Shown: piece by piece, positions 11,044 through 23,610 of the stretch
How positions within the stretch are numbered: the first letter of the stretch is position 1
Layout of the letters: each line of letters begins with the position of its first letter
From: Saussurea involucrata
Lineage: Eukaryota > Streptophyta > Magnoliopsida > Asterales > Asteraceae
DNA length: 64,000 nt
Assembly (NCBI GenBank): GCA_033807775.1
Contig: CM066319.1
Coordinates: forward strand, 141,844,983 to 141,908,982
Direction: 5' to 3'
The notes under the pieces: generated by a model
What the model saw: the letters and a program-made list of their open reading frames with translations, nothing else
What the model was told of the DNA's origin: nothing
Databases searched by the model: none
Translations under genes and position numbers: made by a program

Positions 11044-12116
11044 TACACTACATCAAAATATTTTTAATATTTACAATTTATACCTTTATAGTTAATTATT
11101 TAATTTACGGTACTCTTAGGTAGCGTTTGGTACGCATACTAGATGGGACGAGACGGAACTGGACGGGACTGAACTGGATGGGACGGGACGGGACTGAACT
11201 GAAGGAGATAATTTTAATCTAAGTTACGTTGAAAATACATCGATCATTTTGTGCATACTCTGTAACTGCAAATACTTCAGCTCCAAACACACATGAATCA
11301 TCATTCGCCAAATACCCATTTTCACAATTCTTAAATGAGTCCAGTGATACCGACTTGTCAAAACCCCATTTAATATTCTTCTCGTGAAACCTTCTCCTAT
11401 TGCCATTCACGATATCTATAAACACATTCAAATAATAATAATTTAAAACGATTTAATGAATTAGTTAATATATGATTATTATGTTAATACGATAGGAGTG
11501 TAAAACAAAATTGAAAAAAATAATAAGAGATGTACCATAAATTAAATAATTAACTATAAGGGTATGAATTTTAGATATAAAAAATATTTTTTATGTAGTG
11601 TATAACTGTATATGATATATATTAAAATATATAAATCCAAAAAAAATCAAGATTGGGCTCATTTCGAACGTATCGAAGAGACGATTATAATGGTGTAATT
11701 TGTTAAAATTAAAACGTATTTTTAACGTATTTTAGTTAATAAACGATTATATGTGTTAAATGTAAAATTAAAATAATGAAAGTAAAAGGTATAAAGTAAA
11801 TTTAGTAAATAAGTATAGGGGTTGAAAGTGTAACATTTGGGTCAAATTTTCAAAAATGGTCCCTGGAATTTTTCAAAAATGGTCCCTTGCAATTGAAAAG
11901 TCACAAAAATAATCCCATCGCGGAATGAGCCCGCGATCGCGGGATTCCATTTTTCAAAAATGGTCCTTGCAAGTTTAAAAAAGTGTCAGAAATGGTCCCT
12001 GGCCCGCGATCGCGGGCTCCCATCGCGGAAAAAAAATGGTATTTTTGCAAAGTGGGAGAGATTTAGGGCATTTTGGTAACACTTGGTTTGACTTAGGGTA
12101 TTTTAATTAATTTCCC
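11044..12116 (-). repeat. Right arm of the 2.2-kb inverted repeat
   Basis: 1073 bp, the inverted copy of 9930-11036. The innermost pairing is GATGTAGTGTA (11026-11036) with TACACTACATC (11044-11054). Confidence 0.93.
11219..11431 (-). pseudogene. Captured MATH (TRAF-like) domain gene fragment, right arm
   Basis: Inverted copy of 10664-10876. The translations differ at only a few residues (R for K, S for L, C for Y), and the frame stays open in both arms. Read-through transcription of the element would place the two copies in one self-complementary RNA. Confidence 0.75.
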
Positions 12117-13543
12117 AAATAACTTTCATGTGCCGATTAGTGATAATTTTCTATGTACAACTCTCTCTAAAACTGGTTATATAACAACGAGGTTTCCATA
12201 TAAACATTATAAACTAAGTTTAGGAGATTAGTTTTTAAGTTCCCCAATAATAATGTTTAATATTGTGTACATATTTGCGATACCAACAGAACATTACGTT
12301 GGAAAATTATTTTTAGAAGCCTTTGATAATAACTTTTACTATTTTTAATCAATATATTCCATTAATTGGTTAAAATACTTTAAATTTTTTGATTTATTAT
12401 AAATCAATATAACTCATTAATTATCTAAATTTTCATACTCATTTTCTTTTAATTATCATGAATCAATGTATATAAATGAAATACTTAATGAGAAGTTTAA
12501 TACATTTTAGTATAAATGATAAAATAAATCAATTAAAACATATTACAATTAATATCACAATCAATATGTATAAATGAAATAGTCATGACAATTAATTTTT
12601 ATTTATTACATCACTATATAAATGAAATATTTTTATCTTATTAGATTTGATTTCCTCTTACTAAATTTCTTTCCAAATGATTATTTTAAGTAGTGAACTT
12701 TTGTTTATCGTTAAAATATTTAGTGTTATGTCGACTTTTTACAATTATTTTTGTACATATGACACAATTAGAATTAAAATTAAAAACAATTTACTGTCTA
12801 AATAAATTGTGAAATTCTCGAAATATGTCCAACAACATGAAAGCTCATAGTCAAAGTACATATAAGTCATGGTATATAATTCTTCTATCTCAATATAATA
12901 TTCTGACTTTTTGCAAGCATTTCTTTCGAAAAAGTCATCCACAACGCTAACAGAACATTTGCGTATTATTTATATAATATAACATTGTTACTCGCGAACT
13001 CATCCACATTTATTAGTTTCGCTTCTTGATTTGATATCTATTAAATATATGCTTTTTGTGTTTCATTTGAGAAATCAAGGTTTTAAGAAAACGTAACTAT
13101 GATTTTGAATCATGTTTGAAACTATATTGCTTCGAACAACTTGCGGTAACTTCTTCGAATATGTTAAAATGTCATTTTTTTCAAAGTACTTAAGTATGAT
13201 ATGTGCTATTATGTATATATATTTATGTATTTATAAAAATCTCTATATATCAAATGTTACATGTAACTTTGCAAGGCATATTATAGTATACAATATATGC
13301 TAATTAACTGACATATTACAGAACAGTAAGGGATTCATATGAGAGGAATAAAGGTTGTTCCGATCTTTCCATGAAAAAATCAATTAAGATATATTGTTTG
13401 GAATGTGCATATCCAAATCAAATAGTTTTGATGCCAGTCTTTAAAAGCTAATTTGAAAAAAATTATACCCATTTTCATTATTATTAATAATACATTTTAA
13501 AGCAGATTTTGATCACCGCGCAACGCGTGGTGAAAAACACTAG

Positions 13544-13918
13544 TTATTATAAAATTATTACATTAGAGATGCCTAAAATGTCTAAGCATCAAAATAAAAT
13601 GCTTCATAGGGTTTAAGTTATAGGATCAAACATAAGAAGTCATTTAAACGTGTTATAATTGGTTTATAGGATGTTTTTAGTGTCTTAATAAGTTGTTTTA
13701 TATCTAAAATTCATATCTAAAAGTTTTAATATAATAGGTTTATAGGATGTTTTTAAAATACAATGTCGTATTAGTTGTTTTATAAGACACTATTTGAAAA
13801 GTGTTCTATAAGCACATGTGTCCTTTAAAAACATAGGTTTATTTGACATTTCTTAAAATTATGTTATAAAACAGTTAATCCGTCACTTTTTTTTTTAAAA
13901 ACGACATAACAAAGTTGT
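13544..13918. other. AT-rich spacer, nothing recognised
   Basis: Sequence between the Helitron end and the GYP1 LTR. Two TTTATAGGATGTTTTTA words occur, but no domain or structure. Confidence 0.5.
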
Positions 13919-14451
13919 TGTATAATATCCCATATTTAGTAAATCTAAATTCGTGCTCGAAAATCAAATTTGTGTTTAAGTTATATGATCGTGCTTTAAT
14001 TGACTTGTACCTTAGTATTTAAGAGTTTTACATTAGGCCAAGTTTATATTATAAATTGCATCTAGGACTAATGTTGGATGAAACAATCTTGGTTAGGACC
14101 AAAATTGTAGAGGATTTGTCAAAATAGGATTAAATCGGAATAAGCCATAGTTCAAGGGTTAGATTGTAAATATTGAAAAAATATATATGAATAATTAATT
14201 TTTTAAAACTAAATAATCTTATAATCAGATTTCTCTCTCTCTACTCATCAATCTCTCCATCCTTTCTCTAGAAAAACCCTCAAACTCATCTCAAAATCTC
14301 AAAAATTCTAGTCAAATGTTTATGTTCTTGAAAATTTGATGTTAGAAATGGAATTAGGAGCTCAATATAAGGTATGTTCATAGTTTAATTTTAATGATTT
14401 CTTTAATTTTGGGACAAATGGGTTAAACCCTAAGTTATCAATGATTATCAT

Positions 14452-15400
14452 TTGGGGTGTACAGAAAACCGTCAACCCGCGAAACTCGACCAACCCAACC
14501 CGTCGGACCGCCGAACCGCCAAACCATCAAACCGCCAAACCGCTAATTATAAGGGTTGAAATTGGGTTTGGAAAACTCAACCCAACCCAACCCGTCAACC
14601 CGCCGCTATATTATTATTTTAATAAAATTATGTTTTTATATATAATATATTAATTATATATGATATGTGCAGCCCAAAATACAAATTAATATAACTAAAT
14701 AACTAATACTATAAATCATAGCCCAAACTACTTGACTTAACTAGTTATAAGTTCTAACATCTAAGGCCCAAACTACTTGACATTACCTGAGGCCGACCAC
14801 GCTGCTGCTGTCGAGTGCCGATTGTTTAGCGACTGTTTAGGAAACAAATCAAATAGGTATTGATTTAGCAACTAGTTCTTTTTATTGTTTTAGTATTTTT
14901 ATTGTTTTAGTGCTTACTGTTTTAGTATTTTTAGTGTTTTAGTGCTTACTGTTTTAGTTTGTATAAGTTTGATTACTGCTTAATGGTTTTGTATTTTTTT
15001 AACTATTTTTGCAGTTATGGTTACTGTTTTAGTCATAGTCAATATTTTTATATGTTTTTCATATGTATAACTTTGATTACTGCTTACGGTCGTACTTGAT
15101 TGAGGATTTGAATTCGATGCTATACTTTACACTTTTGATGTTAAGACTTAAGGATTTAATATATTTGGATGATTGTATAATATTTTTGTTGAGAGTATTT
15201 TAGTTTTATTTGTCGTTTTTTAATCGTGAATTTTATGTATACATCCAAACCGCTCAACCCGCCACAACCCGCAAGGGTTGGGTTGGGTTGGGTTATACTT
15301 TTGAATGAGTTGGGTTGGGTTCAAAATTTCCAAACCGCCATAATTGTGTTGAGTTGTAAAATTATCAAAAACCGCCCAATCCAACCCGCGTACACCCCTA
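14452..15400. mobile_element. Non-autonomous hAT transposon with 8-bp TSD
   Basis: Direct repeats ATTATCAT at 14444-14451 and 15401-15408 flank inverted ends TTGGGGTGTAC and GTACACCCCTA. Subterminal regions are rich in CAACCCG/GGTTGGGTT words, as in many plant hAT elements. At 949 bp it encodes no transposase. Small open frames at each end are translations of the subterminal repeats. The insertion falls in the GYP1 5' LTR. Confidence 0.88.
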
Positions 15401-16040
15401 ATTATCATAGGTGAAAGATTGAAGAATTGAAGTGTAAATTCTTAAAGTTTGGTGCTGTGAGAAGTGACAGATTAACTGTGGTAAGTTTAAAAATTCGTAT
15501 AAAATCAACCATTTGTCCAAATGAATTGTTCTTTATATCGATGGAAAGCTCTGTGAGTGTAAAACACTTTTGTAGTTTACTCTTAAGTCTAGTTCGGATT
15601 GTAGGTGGCTCGAAATCACTGATTTTCCAAACTTGTTCTGCAAACATTCAAAATTGCACACTGTTAGTATAAATTCTGTAGAAAATAGATCAGAGCTCCA
15701 AGTTATGTGAATCCAGTTGGTATGAAATCCTAAGAGGTATATGTACATTTTTTATTTTGAGAAGAAAGTTTGGTTCTGCCTCTAAGCATGAGTAAAAGAC
15801 TTAAACCTTTCGTATAAAGAAGCTGTTAGCTACTGTTTGGAAGTGTGGAATTTGGATTTTTGCAAATGTTGTTTAAGGTCCTAAGAATTGTGTGAAGTGT
15901 TCATCAAGTGACATAAGGTTATCTTAAGTATGTTTGAAGGTTTGTAGGCTCTTTTAAAGTATAAATCTTGTAGGAACTTGAAGTTGATGAGAACTATTAC
16001 CGAAAATCGCCTAAAATAGAGAACGTTGGATGCATCCTTA

Positions 16041-16140
16041 GAACCGAATACCAATTATGTTGGTTACCGGATAGAGTCGAATACCACTTATGTTGGTTAC
16101 CGGATAGAGCCGAATACCAGATATATTTGGTTACCGGGGA
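16041..16140 (+). repeat. Three tandem 33-bp units
   Basis: CGAATACCA-TTATGTTGGTTACCGG-ATAGAG units with CGAATA at 16045, 16078 and 16111. They lie within the GYP1 LTR. The third unit is diverged (GATATATTTGG). Confidence 0.85.
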
Positions 16141-16591
16141 ATGAGACGGTGTAGTGGCCGACACTTCCATTCCATTTAGACGCCTGATAGGACTGATCAT
16201 CCATCGGGAACAACATATCTTAATGATACGGATGACCTTCTTACCTTGAATTTTTAATTATATACGTTTCAATTTTAGAGTTTAACACTTTAAACGATTT
16301 TAACTTTTATCTTAATGTTTCTTTTCAGTCACCTATTTCTTATTCAACATTCCTTGTGTTATTATTCGTTCACTGGGCAAATTTGCTCAGACAAGGTTTG
16401 TTTTGTTTTACCTCAGCAGGTTCAGGATCTAAAACAGGGGAAGGATGAACGGTCAAGATGGATTAGGATGCTTAAAGACTAGTTGTTTAATCAAGGCTTT
16501 TGTTATGTAGATATGCAATTATGTTAATAGTATAATTAGTTATGGATGTAATATAATCTTTCGGGAGTTCTGTTAGAGCTCTGTACTGTGA

Positions 16592-17264
16592 ATGGCTAGC
16601 CTTTCGATTGAGCCAAATTTGATTTCACGAATTAAGAAGGCCCAACAAAATGATGGTGGCATTTGGGCTCTTATTCAGAAAATTGAAAATGATCCGAGTT
16701 CTGAATTTTGAATTGATGACCAAGGTACTGTTTGGTTCAAGGATCGTTTATGTGTACCGGATGATCCCGAAGTAAGATTAGCGGTATTGAATGAAGCTCA
16801 CAATTCTCCTTTCTCAATTCATCCAGGTTCTACCAAAATGTACCGTGATTTGAAAAAATATTTCTGGTGGGACGGAATGAAAAGAAATATTGGCGAATAT
16901 GTTGCAAAATGTTTGACTTGTCAGAAAGTCAAGATTGAACATCAAAGAGCCAACGGTCTTTTACAGTCTTTAGAGATACCTGTGTGGAAATGGGAGCACA
17001 TATTTATGGAATTTGTTACAGGGTTACCAAGGACTCAAAAACGTCATGGTGCAATTTGGGTAGTTGTGGACCGTTTGACTAAGTCTGCACATTTCGTAGC
17101 TATTTGGGAAACTTTTCGGACAGCCAATTGTCTGAATTGTTTCAAAGAGAGATCATCAGACTTCATGGAATTCCTATCTCGATTACCTCTGATAGAGATC
17201 CGCGGTTTACCTCACGATTCTGGAAGAGTCTTCACTAGGCCTGGGGTACACGACTTAATATGAG
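16592..17264 (+). pseudogene. GYP1 integrase remnant (Ty3/gypsy)
   Basis: A Pol fragment reading LISRIKKAQQND...GTVWFKDRLCVP leads into the integrase zinc finger, with H-x7-H (HNSPFSIH) and CLTCQ downstream. The catalytic core follows with IPVWKWEHIFMEFVTGLP and WVVVDRLTKSAHF. The usual first catalytic Asp (MDF) is Glu here (MEF). A TGA interrupts the frame near 16708. Near the end the frame shifts: the second catalytic motif (SDRDPRF) is read in another frame around 17190-17210. The gene is cut at 17264 by the Tekay-like LTR. It is non-functional and lacks everything upstream of RNase H/integrase. Confidence 0.85.
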
Positions 17265-20168
17265 TTGTAACACCCTCAAAATTGGAAAAAACAACTAAAT
17301 AAAAATTTCAATAAAATAACCAAATAAGGATAAAATTCCTTCTACAAACCATTCTTGGAATTACCTCAATATAAAACATTACAATTTCAACAATCAAAAC
17401 CTAAGTCATTCGCCAAGACTACAAAAGGGCCGGGTGTTACTCAACCCCAAAATCAAGTTGCTATTCCCCAAATGCGGACTTCACCAAGTCACTTACTTCT
17501 TGAGCACACAACTAGCTCTCCACCCTTCACAGTGTCACTAGAACTATATCCCAACCGGAACCTGTTGCACATGCCGACAAATAAAAAGGTTAGACTAACG
17601 CCTAGTGAGTTCAAGAGTTTTATCAAGGTTATATAATTCGTAAGACGAGAAAAGGTGCAATTTAAATCATGAGTTCCAAAAAAAGATTTACTTTAAATGC
17701 AAACCACCCATTTTCTAACGCACACAAATCCTGTGACGAAAGCCCTAATATAAAACGATTCTCAAAATGGACTTAACCCAAAACCTACTTGAAAAGTGAA
17801 ATAGTAATTGATTTCCAAAATTACAAAATCATGAATAAATCGCTATTATTCAAAACATCCCGAACACGGATGAGGCGAGGCATACATCACAACCCATAAA
17901 ATATGGAAAGCAATCCATATAAATAAAATACGTCACCGAAAACATGGATAAAAATAAATACCCAAACAACACCTTTCGGTGACGGGGGAGACCCGATTCC
18001 ATTGTATGTGGCGGAACACAAAGTTCAGCCACATAACTATGTTATTGAACTACACCTCAGATCGTGACTCTATTGTCTGCTTTAATAAGCTCCAACTCGA
18101 GTCGGACTTTATTACCTTCTATAATAAGCTACACCCCAAGTCCCACACCCAACAACGGGTGGCACCACCATATCCTTTATTTTCCTGTTGTGCCCGGCTA
18201 CACCTCAAGACTACACGATCTTATTGCCTGTTCATTCTCTAGTAAGTTACACCTCAAGGTTCACATCGAACCTTTATTGCCTACTTACTAGCATTCAAGA
18301 ATTAGAGTCTCGGCTCCTTACTTGATAACCCATGATATTCCACCCTCGTGCACAAGAGTTAGAACAACAACCACGAAATTCCGGAGTACAACCCAAAGTG
18401 GTTCCCCTCCACAACGCCAGGACACAAAATGCCACAATGGCATACTTCCTAAAGTGAAAATACCAAGGTTTTCCACTTATAAAGATATGACCGACTCATA
18501 TGCCTATGGATCCAATGCATTACGGCCTAAAAGTACATGACTCCACTTTAACGACACACGCACCCAAAACATGTACTCTTCAATTAAAATGCAACTGACG
18601 ACCAAAACTCCACGTTCAATCGTTAAAATCCGGACAAAACGCCCTCAAGACTCATTAAAGTCATAAACCGAGCCATAAGCTCAACCAAAACCAATTAACC
18701 ACTCATGAAAACCGAATAATGCATTAAAACGTATATAATCCACGTTTATGCAAAATATGCTCAAGAGACTCGAATTGCTCAACGCAACTCTTAATTTAAG
18801 ACACGTCATTTTCCAAAGTACACATCAAAGTGCATTTATACCCAAAGATTTACAAACGCAAGATAAACCATTTAAAATAACAATACTTAAGGTTCATCCA
18901 TCAAAATACCCAAAATACGTCTTTTCTCAAGCCGAAGGGTTTACAACTTCTAAAATGTTTACAAGGTCGGAAATGACCCAAAACCTAATGACCCACACGT
19001 TCATGCTTTAAAACATACCACCGCATAAAATTATGCACATTTCCAACAAATCACTAAAAAATGTATTTTCACTAGATAACCTCCAATCATACGTTAAATA
19101 TCAAAACACTTCCATTTATACTTATTTTATCAAGTTATCCAAAAATCCCAAAAATGGTTATTTTGCAAGATATATAAAATCAAATATTCCAAATAATCAG
19201 AATCCACCAAATAATTCAACATAGAATATTTTCATGTAAAAACACACAAAACACTTTAAAATGAACATTTTGGCATGTACAACGTTTTCACAAATCAACT
19301 TGAAATCACCTTGCTAGATTTAGACTAAATCTAGATTTTTCCCCAATTTAAGCTCTATTGAAGAAACTTGAATCCTCAAGCCAAATCTTCTAAAACCTAG
19401 ATCCATGAGTTCACAACCATCAAAATCATATTCAACCATATAAAATCGTTCCCCAAGCATTTTCATCAATAATCTCAACTTATATCCAAAACCCTAATTT
19501 CCATAGATGAAGAAAATAGATTATTACCTCAATCACAAGAATCCCCCAACAAAGCACCTCTAGATCACCAACAAAACACCACAAGCTCCAATTCTTCAAA
19601 ATGGACAAAAAGGTTGGATGAAACCCTAGAAAGCTTTGGGTGAAGAAAATGAAGTGAAAGGGTTTCAAGATTTGTTTCCCAAAACCATGGTAGATGAAGA
19701 AATCACTTGCAAATCTCGAATCTTGTGGCTAAATGGCTCAAAATCGACTTTGGGGGCTTAGGGGTTCGGTTTGGGAGAAAAATGTATGAAGGGAAGAAGT
19801 GGGGAAATGAAATGAGCGAAAATCGCAGTTTTAAACTCTAGGTGCCCGTCGGTTAAAGTGACGCGCGAGAGTGACAAGTGTCACTTTTGCTGGGCACTCT
19901 CGCCGTGGTCCCATGGCTCTCGGTACAATACCTGCGAGAGTGACATGCGATTGTGACAATTGTCACTTTTTCAGGTCACTTTAGCCGAAGTTGTACCGAA
20001 AGTTGTTTTGGTCATAACTTCTTCGTTTTAGCTCCGTTTTCGCTTCGGAAAGGACCGTTGGATTCGTATTTGAATTCTCCATCCAACAAGACCATCAAAT
20101 CTAGGATTCAATCCAAAATCCTATTTTTCATATTTATCTTAAAACTTCCAAAAATTGGGGTATTACAA
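17265..20168 (-). mobile_element. TEK: Tekay/del-like Ty3/gypsy LTR (minus strand)
   Basis: The segment starts TGTAACACCCTC and ends GGGGTATTACA, the inverted TGTAA...TTACA ends of Tekay-type LTRs (2.9 kb). Orientation comes from the right side: read on the minus strand, 20169-20205 is a frame ending DFEDEISFKVVRI directly before TGTAATACCCC, as at the 3' end of Tekay Pol. No 5-bp target duplication was found, so the element is truncated on its internal side. Several 60-90-codon frames inside are chance. The LTR interrupts the GYP1 integrase. Confidence 0.75.
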
Positions 20169-21605
20169 TCCTCACAACCTTAAAAGAGATTTCATCCTCG
20201 AAATCTAGTTTCCTTACAACCAATGTCCACCCAGATACGTTACCCTTACATCCGAATGAATGTTCAAATTTCTAGAGTAGTTTCTAACCGCATGGCTTCG
20301 GTTGACTCACAACCTTAGGAGTTCCATACTTCCCCAACGGCAGATCCCGACTCTCAATCAACCCATGTCCACATGCCCTTAAACATTTTCTCCAAATCAG
20401 CTCATAGTTTGATCACTACCGAAACCAACAAAATCTCCAAATAATTGTTCCCGCTACTGAACTATCACTTAATTCTAACGAGCTCCATTAGACTCCAAAA
20501 CAGATGGTCGTCACTGACCTATCGATTATATAACTCCAAAAATACGTCCAATTACCAATCATCCAATCAACAGATTCTTTCACCATTCAAGAAAGGTCAT
20601 CCCACTAAATCTACTTATCACATTTGAAATTCTTAAGACCACTACAACCGATACCACTATCCTTTGAAATTGGACTACAACCCTCCAAATACACTAACTG
20701 TTCTTGGCCTCAAAATCCACAAGTTGACACCTAGTCATACCACCAAACTTTGAACCATAGCAGAACTTCACACACACGAGTTTCATTCGTCGAGCATCCC
20801 CAAAAAACTAAGGTTATCCACATGGTGTTTAAAGGGTCCTACACGTCCTTTATGCAAAAACTGACAAACCCAAAACAAGATTGCTGAAGAGAATGGTTAC
20901 CATAAGCATTATTAAAAGATACCGTGATTCTAATACTCCAGTTACAAAATTACACCGACTCTGCAAACGATACTACTCGGCTTATGGTACCATCACGCGT
21001 CGGAATACCCAACCTTCCACTATCGAGGTTCTATACGCCTTTACTCTTAACCGGGGTTACCTAACCTTTCCAAGGTTCTAATGAGTTCAAGGCTTTCAAG
21101 TGAAATACTCAACAAACATGCCAATCGAAAACTTTCATAAGATTTTTCCACATAAAGGTTTTTATAGCAATTTATCGTACGTATAAAAAAATCTACTACT
21201 ACTTACCCGGTAGTTATGCAAAATGGGCACACTCGTCCCGCATGTGAAAATCATTTTGAAAATCACTTGATCACTACTCGAGTTACTAACGAGACACAAA
21301 AGTATGATTGGCAAACTTTTAAAATGAACCACTATGGTTATAGCATGGATTTATTTATGTCATTTACGTAAAAGAAATTTCCTATTAAAACGGTGAGCAC
21401 AAAATGTTTGTACGAAACTTTGGAAAGAAATTTAAACGACATCAAACACCATAATTTCCTCTTTTAACCATAAAACGACATGGAATAGAATTCACCAACA
21501 AAAGTCGCATGTGTTAATTTATTTCGCAAATGATGTGCTATATATATACACCTTGGTTAAAATATGAAATGGTTTGTGCCGGTCTCCAGTTTAAGGGTGG
21601 GAGAA
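20169..21605 (-). other. Degenerate internal region of TEK and 3' end of GYP1
   Basis: The left ~40 bp is the Tekay Pol tail on the minus strand. The rest has no readable Gag or Pol domain on either strand. The last ~40 bp (TCTCCAGTTTAAGGGTGGGAG) is a plus-strand polypurine tract for the GYP1 3' LTR, so a boundary between the two elements lies somewhere inside that I cannot place. Confidence 0.5.
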
Positions 21606-22090
21606 TTATAGTATCCCATATTTAGTAAATCTAAATTCCTCGAAAATCAAATTTGTGTTTAAGTTATATGATCGTGCTTTAATGACTTGTACCTTAGTAT
21701 TTAAGAGTTGTACATTAGGCCAAGTTTATAATATAAATTGCATCTAGGACTAATGTTGGATGAAACAATCTTGGTTAGGACCAAAAGTGTAAAGGATTTG
21801 TCAAAATAGGATTAAATCGAAATAAGCCATAGTTCCAGGGTTAGATTGTAAATATTGAATATGAATAATTAATTTTTTGAAATTAATTAATCTCATAATC
21901 AGATTTGTCTCTCTCTCTCTACTCATCAATCTCTCCATCCTCCCTCTAGAAAACCTTCAAACTCATCTAAAAAATTATAGTCAAATGTTTATGTTCTTGA
22001 AGATTTGATGTTAGAAATGGAATTAGGAGCTCAATATAAGGTATGTTCATAGTTTAATTTTATGATTTCTTTAATTTTGGGACAAATGGG
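21606..22090 (+). repeat. GYP1 3' LTR, first ~485 bp
   Basis: Aligns with 13919-14426 with few differences (GCATCTAGGACTAATG, AATCTTGGTTAGGACC). It ends abruptly at GACAAATGGG, where the 5' LTR continues TTAAACCC and this copy passes into the GYP2 LTR. Confidence 0.85.
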
Positions 22091-22293
22091 TGTTTAGGAA
22101 AAAATCCACACCGCACGACCGACGAAGAAAATAAACATGACATTTATGTAAGATCATTCTTGTATTAAGATGATGTCCTGCAGAATAGTTACGATCATAT
22201 CTTCCGTCGTATATTTCGACGATGGTCGTAAGACTCCTACAATCGACAACCGTGACTTAAGACGGTTGTACGACCATACCAACCGTTAACAGT

Positions 22294-22402
22294 TGTTAAA
22301 CCCTAAAGATCAATCAAGATAGAGAAGATGTGAATTTGTCATCTCATTACATCAAGAACACTGTATACAAGATATGAGTTCAACACTTTCTCTCTCTAAG
22401 AT
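22294..22402 (-). repeat. COP1 3' LTR, truncated
   Basis: TGTTAAACC...AATCAAGATAGA, GAATTTGTCATCT and TCAAGAACAC match the 5' LTR with moderate divergence. Similarity fades after TCTCTCTCTA, where a perfect inverted repeat begins. The rest of the LTR appears deleted. Confidence 0.65.
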
Positions 22403-22448
22403 ATGAATGTAAATTATGAGAATGTTTCTAATTTACATTCATATCTTA
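22397..22448. repeat. 20-bp perfect inverted repeat in the COP1 3' end
   Basis: TAAGATATGAATGTAAATTA at 22397-22416 and its complement at 22429-22448, with a 12-nt loop. It sits exactly where similarity between the two COP1 LTRs stops. Confidence 0.9.
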
Positions 22449-22664
22449 GCTTGTCAAGGTTTAGCTTTCTTGAATCTTCGGTCTTCATCAAAGCTTGTCA
22501 AAGTCAAAACGTCATCCAATCTTCAAATGGCAAATAACGAACTTCTTTCTTCGAACAAGAGAATATGAATCTTCACACAAAGCTTTTTAATACAAATAAG
22601 CACAAGTTCAAGAAAAAGAGATCACATAATGATCAATCGATTTTCCTCAAACTCTTGAAGAATT

Positions 22665-23085
22665 CTCCCCATTTCCATTGACTTGAGAATTTCATTCTTC
22701 AGTGTCGATCTTCATAAACGCGCGAGTTCAAAAGAAAGAGATCACTGAAATGATCAATCGATTTCTTAAAAACTCTTGAAGAATAAAACTCCCACTATCA
22801 TTTCTTGAAACGACGTCTTCTTTCTACAAATCTCCCCGTTGACATTAAAACGAATCTTTGATTTTAAACTTTCTTTGACATGAAATTGATGTAGACATTC
22901 TCCCCCTTTTTCGATGAAAGTGAGCATCACGGGCATCGAAAATCTTTTCAATTTCAGTCACGGACAATCTCCCTCTTCAAAAACATTTCTTCCCCTTGAA
23001 AAACACGAACAATCTCCCCATAAACGAAAGATCTTGCTCCCCCTAAAAATAAGAATTGTAGAGCAAGATGATTTTCTCCCACTGA
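22665..23085 (-). promoter_or_regulatory. Cluster of polypurine-tract-like sites (COP1)
   Basis: At least six pyrimidine runs on the plus strand (TTCTCCCC, AATCTCCCCG, TTCTCCCCCT, ATCTCCCTC, AATCTCCCCA, GCTCCCCCT) read as GGGGAGA-type tracts on the coding strand. They lie between the non-coding region and the 3' LTR, where plus-strand priming would occur. Confidence 0.5.
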
Positions 23086-23610
23086 AAATTTGCATAAAAA
23101 TCATATAAGCGCACATTTTAACAAACTTATATAAAGAAAATAGAATTCATTGAACAACATTTTATAACTACTAACATTTAATCATTTGAACACCAAACAA
23201 AAGAAATTCAACTTAATGAAATGTAACAGATATTTCCATCAAGTGAAATCAAATGCATGCGTTTGGATTCAAAAACAAGACATCATCGCATATCGAGTTA
23301 CAAAAGTTCAATTTCAACCCCTTTATAAAATCTACTTGGTGGACTAGCATGCGAAATATGATTAGCAACAAGCAAATGCACCTCTAAAACCTATAAGAAT
23401 ACTTTGCTCTTACTCACACTATTTGTCCAAAAACAGAATTTTCACAAATTTACAGGTTTATCGCGACTTTGTATTTTCCCAAGTTTCAAGAGATGTGTGC
23501 TCTTAGGCATCTTTTCATATTGTGCACATTGGCAACTTTTATTATGTGCTCATTGACATCTTTTATAATCAAACAGTTTATTAAGACTAAGATACACCGT
23601 AAACGTAACT

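Larger units (their letters stand above)
9930..12116. mobile_element. Palindromic Mutator-like (Pack-MULE type) element, 9-bp TSD
   Basis: The element starts GGGAAATTAATT and ends with its complement, AATTAATTTCCC. A perfect 9-bp duplication, AAATAACTT, flanks it at 9921-9929 and 12117-12125, the length typical of Mutator-like elements. Almost the whole element is two inverted arms around a 7-nt centre (11037-11043). Each arm holds a fragment of a MATH-domain gene. No transposase is encoded, so it is non-autonomous. Other arm features are the palindrome CCCGCGATCGCGGG and repeated GGGACCATTTTTGAAAA words. Confidence 0.88.
9634..13543 (+). mobile_element. Third non-autonomous Helitron, split by a Mutator-like element
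   Basis: The 3' end is clear: hairpin around 13513-13532 (CACCGCG...CGCGTGGTG, one G-T pair), then CTAG at 13540-13543 followed by T. The 5' end is placed at a TC near 9634, before TATATATAATTAGAGAAACCAAG and TGACATGACAC. Those words match the 5' ends of the two Helitrons to the left. The element at 9930-12116 interrupts it. No coding region is seen. Confidence 0.7.
13919..16570 (+). repeat. GYP1 5' LTR, interrupted by a hAT element
   Basis: The start is set by alignment with 21606-22090 (TATCCCATATTTAGTAAATC). The end is not defined: no primer-binding site is visible before the integrase remnant at 16592, so a deletion probably removed the LTR/internal junction. Without the hAT the LTR would be about 1.7 kb. 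It contains the 33-bp repeats at 16041-16140. Confidence 0.6.
13919..22090 (+). mobile_element. GYP1: degenerate Ty3/gypsy element hosting later insertions
   Basis: Two direct copies of an LTR begin at ~13919 and ~21606 and share several hundred near-identical bases (CATCTAGGACTAATGTTGG in both). Between them remain an integrase fragment on the plus strand, the Tekay-like LTR and a purine-rich tract (AAGGGTGGGAGAATT) just before the 3' LTR. Gag, protease and reverse transcriptase are missing. The 3' LTR is cut at 22090 by GYP2, and its remainder would lie to the right of this window. Confidence 0.75.

Noticed and set aside
10664..11431. MATH-domain proteins as functional host genes
   Set aside because: Only ~70 codons of one domain in each arm of a transposon, with no start context and no other exons.
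14441..15414. Pro/Asn-rich frames at the hAT ends
   Set aside because: Translations of the CAACCCG/GGTTGGG subterminal repeats.
17355..19224. Several 60-93-codon frames on the plus strand
   Set aside because: They lie within the Tekay-like LTR read against its own strand and have no recognisable content.
17265..20168. TEK as a complete solo LTR with target duplication
   Set aside because: Flanks (GAGT before, ATCCT after) do not form a 5-bp duplication, and the right flank is its own Pol tail, so it is a truncated element.
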